From JAWKTV01 sp041398905 (GTDB lineage: Bacteria; Planctomycetota; Planctomycetia; Planctomycetales; Planctomycetaceae), in assembly GCA_041398905.1 (NCBI GenBank), contig JAWKTV010000005.1:62001-126000 (forward strand): a stretch of DNA of 64,000 bases. Direction: 5' to 3'. This document shows, piece after piece, positions 11,703 to 20,967 of this stretch. Within the stretch, counting starts at the first letter, position 1; every line of letters begins with the position of its first letter. Under the pieces are notes generated by a model, which was given only the letters and a program-made list of their open reading frames with translations, did no database searches and was not told where the DNA came from. The translations under genes and the position numbers were made by a program.

Positions 11703-12934
11703 CGGGCGGCGAGCGATCACCTTTGGCGATTCTGGGGGGCGAACCGAGATTCGCCTCGCCGCTGCACGTTGGGTGTCCCAATCTCGGTGATCAGGCGGCG
11801 TTTCTTCAGCGGATCGAAGAAGTGTGGTCGTCTCAACGTCTGACGAACGACGGGCCGCTTGTACGCGAGTTTGAACGTCGGGTCGCGGAGATCGCGGGGG
11901 TGCCGCACGCGGTCGCGGTTTGCAATGCGACCGCGGGGCTGGAGGTTGCGATGCGCGGGCTGGAGTTGACCGGCGAGGTGATCGTACCCGCGTTCACCTT
12001 CGTGGCGACGGTCCATGCCGTGTCGTGGATGGGACTGACGCCCGTGTTTTGCGATGTCGATCCCGAGACCCACAACCTCGACCCGGCGGCGGTTCGCCGG
12101 GCGATCACTCCGCGGACTTCGGCGATCCTCGCGGTGAACCTCTGGGGGAACGGAGCCGCCCCGCTGGAGTTGGAGCGGATCGCCGCCGAACATCGACTGA
12201 GGCTGCTGTTCGACTCCGCGCATGCCTTTGGCTGCAGCCACGACCATCAGCCGATTGGGTCGTTTGGCGACCTGGAGGTCTTCAGCTTTCACGCGACGAA
12301 GTTTGTACACAGCGGCGAAGGAGGGGCGATCGTCACGCGGGACGATGAACTGGCGCGGCGATTGAGACTGCTGCGGAACTTTGGCTTCGCTACCTACGAT
12401 AGCGTCACCGCGGCGGGAGTGAACGCGAAACTCAGCGAACTGCATGCTGCAATGGGGCTGACGTCGCTGGACTCAATGCCGCGCTTCGTGGAGGCCAATC
12501 GCCGGAACTACGCTGCCTACGACGCGGCGTTCAGCCACCTGCCCGGGATACGTCTGCATCCCCGGCCTTCGAGCGAAGTGCACAACCATCAGTACGTTGT
12601 CCTTGAAGTCGCGCCAGACGAAACACCGCTGACGCGTGACGAGTTGCATCGCACATTACAAGCCGAGGGAGTGCTCGCGCGTCGCTACTTTTACCCCGGC
12701 TGTCACCGCATCCCCGCGACGCTCGCAGCGGCGGCGGACGTCCCACCGCTGCCGGTGACCGACCGGCTGTGTGAAACGGTGCTGCAGCTACCGACCGGGA
12801 TCAACGTTTCGATCGCGGACATCCGGTCGGTTGGTGAACTGGTTGTTCAAGCGTTCTCAAAGGCCAAAGAGATTCGCGAGGCACTCCGCGCACTGGAGGC
12901 GGGCGGAGGCGATGGAGCGGCTGCGCGGAGTTGA
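11699..12934 (+). CDS. DegT/DnrJ/EryC1/StrS-family sugar aminotransferase
   Basis: PLP enzyme that aminates a keto-sugar nucleotide during cell-surface glycan or secondary-metabolite sugar synthesis. Length 411 residues. PLP landmarks are AVCNATAGLEVAM (residues 73-85), Asp172 in LLFDSAHAFG, which contacts the pyridine nitrogen, and Lys201 in FSFHATKFVHSGEGG, which forms the Schiff base. The ATG at 11699 overlaps the acetyltransferase stop by four bases, so the two form an operon. Together they suggest 4-amino-4,6-dideoxy-sugar formation plus acetylation. No sugar dehydratase or glycosyltransferase is adjacent, so the substrate cannot be named. Confidence 0.88.
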   Translation: MTGGERSPLAILGGEPRFASPLHVGCPNLGDQAAFLQRIEEVWSSQRLTNDGPLVREFERRVAEIAGVPHAVAVCNATAGLEVAMRGLELTGEVIVPAFTFVATVHAVSWMGLTPVFCDVDPETHNLDPAAVRRAITPRTSAILAVNLWGNGAAPLELERIAAEHRLRLLFDSAHAFGCSHDHQPIGSFGDLEVFSFHATKFVHSGEGGAIVTRDDELARRLRLLRNFGFATYDSVTAAGVNAKLSELHAAMGLTSLDSMPRFVEANRRNYAAYDAAFSHLPGIRLHPRPSSEVHNHQYVVLEVAPDETPLTRDELHRTLQAEGVLARRYFYPGCHRIPATLAAAADVPPLPVTDRLCETVLQLPTGINVSIADIRSVGELVVQAFSKAKEIREALRALEAGGGDGAAARS

Positions 12935-12963
12935 ACTGCCCGCGACCCGGTCGCGGCACCGCG

Positions 12964-12992
12964 TTGACCGCTGGCGCGTTGACGCTGATAAT
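12964..12992 (+). promoter_or_regulatory. sigma70-like promoter
   Basis: TTGACC (12964-12969) and GATAAT (12987-12992) are separated by exactly 17 bases, upstream of the gene starting at 13125. The surrounding GCTGATAATTTTGAC is notably A/T-rich for this DNA. No transcript evidence is available. Confidence 0.5.
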
Positions 12993-13124
12993 TTTGACGA
13001 AGTGCTGTTGTTGCAGTCGTCTCAAACGGCGTTTACAAGGAAAGACGAATAAGTCCGCTTGTTGCGGCCCTTCCGTTTCGCTGTCCTGTCATTCCCACTT
13101 CCTGCTTGTACCGATCGGGGTGTC

Positions 13125-14501
13125 ATGGCTGCCTGGCTCGCAGGGTTCAAGAAGACTTCGGATGACGACGCCGCGCCGCAGCCGTTTGAACTGGTTTGTG
13201 AATGCAGCGTGCGGCACACCGGGCTGCGTCGGAAGGTGCATCAGCGACTCGTGTGCCGCACGTGCGGTACGGCGCTGTTCGTGCTCCCGCGGGATCCCTA
13301 CCCTGCCCCGGTGGGGCGTCCGAAGGCGAAGAAGGAGCGTCGCAAGCGATCGGCGGGTCTGGAGGAGGTTGGTCTCGACGACCTGGAGTTGGGGGCGGAT
13401 GAGCTTCCCTCAGCCAAGAGCGGATCGTCCGGCCGGCGCGTGAGCCGGCATCGGCGAAAACGTGAGAATCGCGAGGAGCCGGCGGAGAAGGCGGCTGCGG
13501 CTTCGGTCGCGGCGGCGACTTCAGCGGCATTCGGGAGCGTGGCGGGTGCGGCGGGACGCGGGAGCCGCCGGGCTGTCGAGGGTGTTTCGCGCGCGACGAC
13601 TGACGCCGCCCGCGGTTTCCGCGAGTTCTGGACCCCACTGAAATTGACAGCGCTGGGCATCACTCTATTGGCGTCCGCGGCGATCTGGTGGACGATGCAT
13701 GCGCGGGGGATCGAGCGGGCCGAGTCGGCACTGAACCCGGCGATCGAAGCGGGCCTGGCCGCGCTGGAGGAAGGCGAACTCGACACCGCGAACGAGCAGC
13801 TTTCGATCGCGGTCACATCGCTTGATACGCTCGGTCGTCACGATCGCACGGCCGAATCGTGGCGACAAACGCATCGCGAAGTGCGGGCACTGACCGGGCT
13901 GGCGTCAAATTCACTGCTGGAGATGCTGGAACAGGCGGAGGCATCCGCGCTGGAGGCCCGCGTGCAAAGGCAAAGCCGGCCGGCTCCCCCGGAAGACGAA
14001 CAGGAAGAACTCCCCCCGCCACTGGATGCCGCCTGGCAAACAAAGTTTGAAGCGGTCCATCGACACGGCTGGCTGGTGCTGGAGGCACCCGTTCAGCGGC
14101 TGTCGGCGACAGCGGAGGAGCCGCTGCGGTTCGAGGTGTTGTTCCCGATCGGCGTCGGCCCGGAGCAACGCCGGGTCGAAGTCCGGGCCGACTACGTTGG
14201 GTTCGAGGAGTTGGGAGTCGGCGAGGAGCCACGTACGGTGGTGTTCGGCGGCCGCCTTGAGACGTGTCGTTTGTCGGACAACGAGGATCGATGGGAAGTG
14301 ACGTTCGATCCCTTGCAAGGGTTCTTGTGGACGAGTGCGGCGACGTACCAGCGTCTCGGCTTCACATGGAGTGACTGGCATCCCGAAGAAGCGGTGCGGG
14401 CCATGCTGTCCGAGCAGGCGCGCGCAGTCGGAGTGGATCCCTTCGAGCCAAAGCAGCGAAGTGCCGACGATGCCCGACCCAATCTCGAAGCGGGAGCGTG
14501 A
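13125..14501 (+). CDS. planctomycete-type membrane protein with N-terminal zinc-ribbon-like motif
   Basis: A 458-residue protein of unknown function. I take the ATG at 13125 (MAAWLAGFKK) as start because the sequence becomes family-like there and GGGG precedes it. Residues 25-60 contain a CEC ... CRTCG cysteine pattern resembling a small zinc ribbon. A basic, Ala-rich linker (about 70-170) follows, then one membrane helix (LTALGITLLASAAIWWTM). The remaining ~280 residues are predicted outside or periplasmic, with TPR-like helices near ALEEGELDTANEQL and a beta-rich end. The organisation (ribbon, linker, single helix, ectodomain) suggests a signalling or envelope-assembly role, but that is inference. 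The next gene starts 94 bases after the stop. Confidence 0.6.
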   Translation: MAAWLAGFKKTSDDDAAPQPFELVCECSVRHTGLRRKVHQRLVCRTCGTALFVLPRDPYPAPVGRPKAKKERRKRSAGLEEVGLDDLELGADELPSAKSGSSGRRVSRHRRKRENREEPAEKAAAASVAAATSAAFGSVAGAAGRGSRRAVEGVSRATTDAARGFREFWTPLKLTALGITLLASAAIWWTMHARGIERAESALNPAIEAGLAALEEGELDTANEQLSIAVTSLDTLGRHDRTAESWRQTHREVRALTGLASNSLLEMLEQAEASALEARVQRQSRPAPPEDEQEELPPPLDAAWQTKFEAVHRHGWLVLEAPVQRLSATAEEPLRFEVLFPIGVGPEQRRVEVRADYVGFEELGVGEEPRTVVFGGRLETCRLSDNEDRWEVTFDPLQGFLWTSAATYQRLGFTWSDWHPEEAVRAMLSEQARAVGVDPFEPKQRSADDARPNLEAGA

Positions 14502-14595
14502 CATGCGATTGCTGGCGATTCAACTGACGGGTTCACACCTTGAAGCGGCCACCATTGGAGCACGCCGCGCTGTGCCCTCGGTGCTGAGTGGTGCG

Positions 14596-16132
14596 ATGCC
14601 GTGTCTCAATGTCGTCGTCCGGTGTATCGCGGTCCTGGGAGTGCTGTGCGGGCTGCACAATGCGGTTTTCGCAGCCGAACCGATGCCGGTGTCGGACTTC
14701 GTGAAGCTGAAAGACCGCTGGGCAAGTCACCTGCAGAGCACCTACACGATTCATGGTCGATTCACGACCTTTGACGACAAAGGGGTCCAACTGGTTGGCA
14801 TCGCGCCCAGGGACCTCAAGATCGTCTTCGAGAAGCCATTCGAGAGTCCGCGGAGCCGGCCTTACATCAAGCTCACTGGCCGATTGCAGAAGGATGGTGA
14901 CAACCTGCAGCTACTGGTGACGGAGGTGTCCGCCTGGAAGACGGACTCCCAATTGATCGCGGAGCGGATCCGCAACGGGCAGCGCGACGATCCGCAGTTG
15001 TACTACGGTCAGGCGACATGGGCGGACGCGCAGGCGGCGTTCTACATGGACGCCAGTCTGAGCCAGGAAGCGATCAATCTGCGGGAGCGGGGGATTCGTG
15101 TCGAGCAGCGTCGCGCGCAGGTCGACAACCCTCGGGAGTTCATCATTCTGGCGGACAGGCGGGGGCGTGGGGTTTGGACAGCCAACTGCGTGATGAACTG
15201 CTGCACGATGCGACCCAGGCGGAACTCGCACTGGAAATGTCGCAGAAGACGCCGACCTACTCGATCGTTCTTAACCGGATTCGCGAGCGCTTTCCGGACT
15301 CCGCGACGCCACGTGACAACATTCCCGAAGAGGTGCGGACCGGCTATCTCGGTCGCCCCCGGCAGTTCTATGCCGAGGCGGACGAAGAAACGCGGCCGCT
15401 GCTGGAGCGGCTGCTGTTCGTGGAGACGGCGATGCTCAAGGCCCGTGCAGAGTTGAGGCCGGACGGCAGCAATGGGGATCTGGTCGCGAAGTCACTGATC
15501 GCCCTCGTGCCCGAGCGGCAGGAACTGGCGGAATCCCTTCGCGAGCAGGAACTCGCCTATCACGAGGGACGAGTCGCACGGATGTCACGTGTGGAGGTCG
15601 TTGAGTTTCAGAAGCGGCTCGATGCTCTGGAGTTGCCGGAGCGAGGTCGTCGGGCGGTCGAGAACTGGATCGAGGCGCAGTATGTCGGCCGGCAGCGCAG
15701 TCCGGAACTCGATATTGATCGGGCGGAGAAGACGCTCGACTTGCTGGGAGACAAGGAGGCGGTGCTGGCACTGGTGACGCGGGCGATGAAGGTCGACCCG
15801 CGGATCGATGGCAGTCAGTTGCTGCTGGAGCGAATGGGGTACGGCTGGCTCGACGGCAAGGCGGTGCCGCTCGACCAGATGCCCCGCACCCGCCTGACCC
15901 TATCGTACTGGCGATTCAACAGGGGCGACTGGTCGAGGGCATGACCGCCGCCCAGGTGCGGGCGACGGTGGGGAGCGATCCCGATATTGTCACGCGGCTG
16001 TCGAGTCGCGGCCAGGTGACGGAACTCTGGCACTTTGAGGCCGAGAAGTTCACCGTGCATCTGCAGTCGTCCCGCAGCGAACCAAGGTTAAAGGTGCAGC
16101 GGATCGTGGAGGAGCGAAAGCCGGCGCGTTGA
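14596..16132 (+). CDS. exported protein of unknown function (two frameshifts)
   Basis: The start ATG at 14596 opens a clear signal peptide (VVVRCIAVLGVLCGLHNAVFA). An earlier ATG at 14503 would add 31 non-signal residues and is less likely. Frame changes occur near 15155 and 15890. Across them the protein is about 510 residues, alpha-helical and charged in the middle (LRERGIRVEQRRAQVDN; SRVEVVEFQKRLDALEL). The C-terminal end has the pattern LVEGMTAAQVRATVGSDPD, recalling the GMT-QV-xxG-P motif of SmpA/OmlA-type and other planctomycete exported proteins. No enzyme motif is visible. It lies directly behind the zinc-ribbon membrane protein and may work with it in the envelope. Confidence 0.55.
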
Positions 16133-16149
16133 TCCAATGGCGTGCAGGA

Positions 16150-16329
16150 TCATTCGGCAGTGGCGTCCGCACGAAACTCGTCATCGTCGACCCAGAGATG
16201 GATGACGTTGGGGTGGCAGCAGACGGGACAGTCTTCGACGTACCGCTGATCGCGACCCTGCGAGATGTCGACGGGAACGACAATCTCCTCGCCGCAGGAT
16301 TCGCAAGTGTAGCTGGCTTCGTCCTGCAT
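16150..16329 (-). CDS. CPXCG-motif cysteine-rich small protein
   Basis: A 59-residue protein of the CPXCG-type cysteine-rich family (PF14255-like). It has two knuckles, CESC at residues 9-12 and CPVC at 34-37, around the conserved VPVDIS and YVEDCPVCCHP. This is a probable zinc-binding mini-ribbon with no known enzymatic role. The ATG at 16329 has AGGA upstream. It sits between convergent or divergent neighbours and is probably monocistronic. Confidence 0.8.
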   Translation of the reverse strand: MQDEASYTCESCGEEIVVPVDISQGRDQRYVEDCPVCCHPNVIHLWVDDDEFRADATAE

Positions 16330-16565
16330 GCTCGTCGTCCTGGGGCGACTCGTGTTGGCGATGGTTGGTTTGTTGCCCGCGCGCTTCTCAGTGTCCATCA
16401 TCGCGGGGAGGCACGGTAGCGCGCCGGCGACATTTTGTGGCGAATGTTGCCGAAGCGGCCGGCGATTCGCGTGACCGGTACCGAGAGGTCTTGGCTCGGA
16501 CGGCGGGTTGCCAATACATCGACGAAACTCCAGCCTCCATCGTCGACGCCGGGAAGGGATTTCCG

Positions 16566-17483
16566 ATGCAGACACGCAGCCTGTCAGTTCGCGCAAGCGA
16601 CGGCACTCCGCTGTTCGTCCGGGTGCACAGGCCAGCGTCGACAAGAGCACATCGTACGCTAGTGATTTTGCATGGTGCGGGTCAGCATGGGGGCCGCTAT
16701 TCGCATCTGGCGCGACTCGCGGTGGAGGCGGGGTGGACGACGGTGGTGCCCGACTGCCGCGGACATGGTCGATCCGGCGGGACGCCAACGCACCTCGATT
16801 GCTTCGATCAGTACGTCGATGATCTGGAGTCGATCGTCAACGTGCTTGGGGTGGACTTGGAGCGATCAGCGTTGTTTGCACACAGCATGGGCGGGTTGAC
16901 TGCGGTTCGCAGCTTGCAGCGAAGGACACTCCCCTTCGCTGCGGCGTGTCTCTCGTCGCCACTGTTGTCGCTTGCGATCAATGTGTCGCCGGTCAAAAGG
17001 GCCGTCGGCAAGCTCTGCCTGTTGATCGCGCCGCGAACTCGCTTTCGAACTCGCATCAGTGAATCGCAGATGACAACCAACACCGCGGCACTGGAGGTTC
17101 GCCGCCTGGACCCGCTCGGCCAAAGGTCGGTCACGGCTGGCTGGTACTTTCGTGTGCTGGATGCTGTCGCAGGCGCGTGGGCCGACGCCGTCTTGCTGAC
17201 GACGCCGCTGCTCATCCTGCAAGGCGACGCGGACAGCGTCGTCGATCCCGAAGCGGTTTATCGCTGGTTGCCGTTGGTCGGATCGCGCGACAAGACACTG
17301 CGATTGTTCTCGCAGCGACTGCACGAACTGCTACATGAGCCCGGCTCGGACGGGATGATCGACGAACTGCTCAGTTGGCTCGACCGCCGCGTGCCGGCGG
17401 AGTTGGACATCGCGGGTTGTCGCAATGACCGTCATTTCCTCGGTGCATCGCGGATGAATGTGGCGACTCTTCGGTCTGCATGA
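16566..17483 (+). CDS. alpha/beta hydrolase, monoacylglycerol-lipase-like
   Basis: A 305-residue serine hydrolase of the alpha/beta fold, most like the lysophospholipase/monoglyceride-lipase branch (Hydrolase_4). Landmarks are the oxyanion strand LVILHGAGQHGGRY (32-45), DCRGHGRS (63-70), the nucleophile elbow AHSMGG with Ser107, a catalytic Asp in LILQGDADSVVDP, and a His in LHELLHEP near the C-terminus. The ATG at 16566 is preceded by GGAAGGGA. No signal peptide, so it is likely cytoplasmic. It would cleave short acyl esters; the natural substrate is unknown. The 290 bases after it hold no recognised feature. Confidence 0.85.
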   Translation: MQTRSLSVRASDGTPLFVRVHRPASTRAHRTLVILHGAGQHGGRYSHLARLAVEAGWTTVVPDCRGHGRSGGTPTHLDCFDQYVDDLESIVNVLGVDLERSALFAHSMGGLTAVRSLQRRTLPFAAACLSSPLLSLAINVSPVKRAVGKLCLLIAPRTRFRTRISESQMTTNTAALEVRRLDPLGQRSVTAGWYFRVLDAVAGAWADAVLLTTPLLILQGDADSVVDPEAVYRWLPLVGSRDKTLRLFSQRLHELLHEPGSDGMIDELLSWLDRRVPAELDIAGCRNDRHFLGASRMNVATLRSA

Positions 17484-17777
17484 ATCGCCGTGCCGGCTGC
17501 TGGAGTGCGAAGAGATGCCTCCGCAGTTATCCGCCACCGACTGGAAGTCCGCGCGACGAGCTGGCCAACAGGCTGCTCGCGAGATGCCGCTTCCATTGTC
17601 GCAAACGGGAAACTGGTCCGCCGGGTCAGGTCGTGCGATTCACCTGCTTCCCCCGTCGGCCTACAGTGGCAGTAGGCAAGACGGTCATCGGTGATGCGAT
17701 GCTTGCCGGACTTTGGCGATGTGAAGATTGGCCGCTCGCCGGTCGTTGGTTGTCCCGCTGTTACCCAGCCGCTCGAT

Positions 17778-19102
17778 ATGACTGCCCGTCTGGAAATACT
17801 TTTCGCCCGGTTACTGCTGTGCCTGCTGACGGCGGCGGCGTTGGGTGACGATCTTTCGCCGTCGCCGTCGCCGACCGCCGGTGCCTGCCGCGCCAGCCGT
17901 GGAGAGTGCACGCCGCCGAAGGAACTCCCGCTGAAGCGAGTCCTCCGCGTCGCGTGATCGAGATCGACAACACTGGCAGCGAAGAGACGATCCGTCTTGA
18001 TCTCGGGCTGCAGGCAGGCTTACCAGTCGACCCCGGTCACCGACCGGGGAGATGGTGGACTTCGAACTGGTCGACCAACTGGGGCGAACCGTCACGCGAG
18101 ACGCTGGCTGGCAAGCCGTGGATCGCGAACTTCATCTTCATCTCCTGCGAGTCGCACTGCCCCGCCACCTTGCGGGAAATGTACAACTTGCAGCGGCAAT
18201 TGCGGGAGACGGACGTTCACTTCGTGACGATCACCGTTGACCCGATCACGGATACACAGGAGCGGATGGCGGAGAAGGCGAAGGCCTTTGGAGCCGACCC
18301 GGACCGCTGGTTGTTCCTCACGGGCGATCCACTGCAAGTGCGGAAGCTGATCACGCAGGGCTTTCAGCAGACGATGGAGGCCTCGCCCATGCGGACGGCC
18401 CACTCACTCAACCTGATGCATGTTGATGCGTCCGGCAAAGTCGTTGGAAAGTATCGGTACCACTACGCCGATCCAACCGGGCCCGACGAGCTGGCGAAGC
18501 TCCGCCGCGTGCTGGAGGGGCGACTCGAAACCCCGGAGGAGAATCGATTCGTTCCGGCGATCACGACCACGGCACCGGTAACGGGCCCCACTGCCACCGA
18601 GGTGCTCGCGGCGGCAAGTGCGCAGGCATCGAAGTCGCCCGATGGCCTGTCCGACAAAGCGTCGCCGGCGGTTCCTGGCTGGGTCGACCGGCTGAGGGGC
18701 ACCAACGCGCTGCTCAATGGCCTGGCGACGGTGCTGCTACTGGCCGGGTTCGGCGCCATCAAGTCGGGGCAAACGTCACTGCATAAGCGGTTGATGCTGA
18801 CCGCGTTTGCAACCTCGGTGGCGTTTCTGGCCTGCTACCTGACGTATCACGGCGCCCTCAAGCACTTCACCGGAGTTGGCCACAAGCCGTATGGCGGCGA
18901 TGCCGATTGGCTGAATGTCTACCGCACCGTGCTGTGGACGCATATCGCCCTGGCGGCGATCACGCCGGTGCTGGCGATCGTCACCATCCGCCGGGGGCTG
19001 AAAGAGGACTGGCCCGCCCACCGCCGCATCGCCAAAATCACCTTTCCGATCTGGCTATACGTATCCGTCACGGGTGTTATGATTTACTTCATGAATCGGT
19101 AG
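17778..19102 (+). CDS. SCO1/SenC copper chaperone fused to DUF420 membrane domain (frameshifted N-terminus)
   Basis: Predicted cytochrome c oxidase assembly protein. The ATG at 17778 opens a signal peptide (FARLLLCLLTAAALG). The thioredoxin-like SCO1 domain carries the copper motif CESHCP in FIFISCESHCPATL, the core VTITVDP, and the distal metal His in RTAHSLNL. A Pro/Ala/Ser linker leads to a DUF420 domain of four membrane helices (LLNGLATVLLLAGFGAI; MLTAFATSVAFLACYLTYHG; HIALAAITPVLAIVTI; IWLYVSVTGVMIYFM) with conserved histidines. Frame shifts near 17890, 18040 and 18105 break the first 110 codons, while the SCO1 core and DUF420 are in one frame. Role: Cu delivery to the CuA site plus a membrane step of oxidase assembly. 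A small CPMC protein follows. Confidence 0.8.
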
Positions 19103-19235
19103 TCGGCCTGACGACAACGGTTTGTTGGTCCTGCGAGTCGGCAGCCGATTGGTGCAATTCAGACAGTGGTCTTCGCCACTCGGCAGACGTGGCGATCCGA
19201 GTTCAACCGAGCAACAGCTTTTGCAGGACTCTCCC

Positions 19236-19508
19236 ATGCGACGTTACCTGCTCTCGACCGCGCTCCTTTCCAGTCTCGTTCTGTTCGGCGGGTTGTCGAG
19301 CACGGCCTCCGCCTGTCCGATGTGCAAGAGCGGCAACGAGATCGGTGAGGATGGTCAGCCGAACACCCGGCCGCAGGCGTACATGTACAGCATTCTGTTC
19401 ATGATGGCGATGCCCGCGACTTTGCTGGCTGGGTTCGGCTTCGCCTGCTACCGCATGACCCGTCATGCGGGCGGGACCGACGCGACGGAGATCAACGCCG
19501 ACGTTTAG
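19236..19508 (+). CDS. small membrane protein with CPMC motif
   Basis: A 90-residue protein. It has an N-terminal signal or membrane segment (LLSTALLSSLVLFGGLSS), then Cys27 and Cys30 in ACPMCKSG directly after it, and one further membrane helix (MYSILFMMAMPATLLAGFGFACY). The ATG at 19236 is preceded by AGGA. The CxxC could bind copper or be redox-active. It lies 133 bases behind the SCO1-DUF420 gene on the same strand and ends in a strong terminator, so a shared role in oxidase or copper handling is plausible, but that is inferred from position. Confidence 0.65.
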   Translation: MRRYLLSTALLSSLVLFGGLSSTASACPMCKSGNEIGEDGQPNTRPQAYMYSILFMMAMPATLLAGFGFACYRMTRHAGGTDATEINADV

Positions 19509-19539
19509 TCTGCTGGATGCACTCGTGACCGGACACCAA

Positions 19540-19593
19540 CGCGCCGGAACGACCGTCGGCTCAATAGCCGCTAGTCGTTCCGGCGCGTTTTCT
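19540..19593 (+). terminator. Rho-independent terminator
   Basis: A perfect 13-bp stem CGCGCCGGAACGA (19540-19552) / TCGTTCCGGCGCG (19575-19587), with an internal CGGCT/AGCCG stem and a T-rich tail TTTTCTTT. It closes the SCO1-CPMC unit before miaA. Confidence 0.9.
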
Positions 19594-19612
19594 TTGCTCT
19601 TGCTGTGATCCC

Positions 19613-20554
19613 ATGTCGCTGACCCCCAAAATGATGCGACAGTGCTGGTTCCTCGCGGGGCCGACCGCGTGCGGAAAAACGGCCGTCAGCCTCGCTCTGG
19701 CGGAGTCGCTGGATGCCGAGATCGTGGCACTCGACTCGATGACGCTTTATCGCGGGATGGACATTGGCACCGCCAAGCCAACACCCGCCGAGCAAGCCCG
19801 GGTGCCGCATCATCTGCTCGACCTCCTCGAGCCCGAACAGGAGTTCTCGGTCGCCGAATACTTGGAAGTCGCCGCCGCAGCCGTCAGCGACATCCTGGAT
19901 CGCGGTCGTACTCCGCTGTTTGTTGGAGGGGCGGGTTTGTATCTCCGCAGCATGCTGCGCGGGGTCTTCGACGGACCCGCGGCCGACTGGGAGTTCCGCC
20001 GCGCGCTGGAACAGCAGGCTGATCGGGAGGCGACGGACTGGTTGCATCGGCAACTGCAGTCGGTTGATGCTGCGTCCGCAGCGCGACTGCATCCGGCCGA
20101 TCGCCGCCGACTGATCCGGGCACTCGAGATCCATCACCTGACCGGTCGGCCCGCCACAGAGCAGCGACTACAGGCTCCCCTGCCCGAAGCCGAGCGTCCT
20201 CCGCACGTCTACTGGCTCTCGCCACCTCGCGACTGGCTGTACGAACGCATCAATCTGCGGGTCGAGGCCATGTTGCAACTCGGTCTGGTGGAAGAAGTGC
20301 GGGGCCTGTTGCGACGCCCAGGCGGTCTCGGTCGAACGGCCCGGCAGGGACTGGGGTACAAGGAGGTGATCGCCCATCTGGAACAGGGGTTGCCGCTCGA
20401 AGAGATGGTCGAACAACTCAAGGCCCGGACGCGCCAGTTCGCCAAGCGGCAGCACACCTGGTTCCGAAACCTGATCGAGTGCCAGGCGGTCACAGTTCAC
20501 GCGCAATATCGGACAGCCGACCTCGTCGAGAGGCTCCTTGCTCGGCGGCTGTAG
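19613..20554 (+). CDS. miaA: tRNA dimethylallyltransferase MiaA
   Basis: Adds dimethylallyl from DMAPP to N6 of adenosine-37 in tRNAs reading UNN codons. The 313-residue protein has the P-loop GPTACGKT (16-23), DSMTLYRGMDIGTAKP with the Asp and Thr used in catalysis, VGGAGLYLRSM, and the C-terminal RQFAKRQHTWFR. The length is normal. The start ATG at 19613 lies just behind the upstream terminator, so its own promoter must be close to or within that short gap. Confidence 0.96.
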   Translation: MSLTPKMMRQCWFLAGPTACGKTAVSLALAESLDAEIVALDSMTLYRGMDIGTAKPTPAEQARVPHHLLDLLEPEQEFSVAEYLEVAAAAVSDILDRGRTPLFVGGAGLYLRSMLRGVFDGPAADWEFRRALEQQADREATDWLHRQLQSVDAASAARLHPADRRRLIRALEIHHLTGRPATEQRLQAPLPEAERPPHVYWLSPPRDWLYERINLRVEAMLQLGLVEEVRGLLRRPGGLGRTARQGLGYKEVIAHLEQGLPLEEMVEQLKARTRQFAKRQHTWFRNLIECQAVTVHAQYRTADLVERLLARRL

Positions 20555-20967
20555 GGTTGTCCGCGGTTGAACTCCGACCCGGACGCGGTCAGCAGTCACC
20601 TTGCCCGGTCTCGCTCGCCCGTTTTCCGTGCAGTGCTGCCCGGTTGTTAGCATGCTGCGGGGGCTTGTGGTTGATGTTTCAGCCGCTTCTCCAGTTTCCC
20701 TGAGCTGGTACTGCGAGCCGTAATCCACTGCTTGCAAGCACTTGGAGCGTCGTTGGGGCGATGTCTCGCCGTCCGTCAAGGAATGATATCCGCCTTGCTG
20801 CGCGGATATGGAACACCGCTTGCTCTTTCGTCGTGCGACGTATTGAAGTCATGGCATCACCATGAGATCGCGATCGCGTGCGCGCCGCGATGGGTGGGGA
20901 CGGGCGTGGCGCCTCTCCACCTTTGCTTCGCTTGACCATTGCTGTGCCGACCCTGAAGGAACCACTC
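20555..20967. other. intergenic region upstream of amt
   Basis: About 413 bases with no convincing gene or RNA. I looked for a sigma54 promoter, which often drives ammonium transporter genes, and saw no clear GG-N10-GC element. GAAGGA just before 20968 is the ribosome-binding site for the next gene. Confidence 0.35.

Noticed and set aside
20555..20967. Sigma54 promoter or PII-linked leader before amt
   Set aside because: No GG and GC dinucleotides at the required spacing and no conserved leader structure were found by eye.
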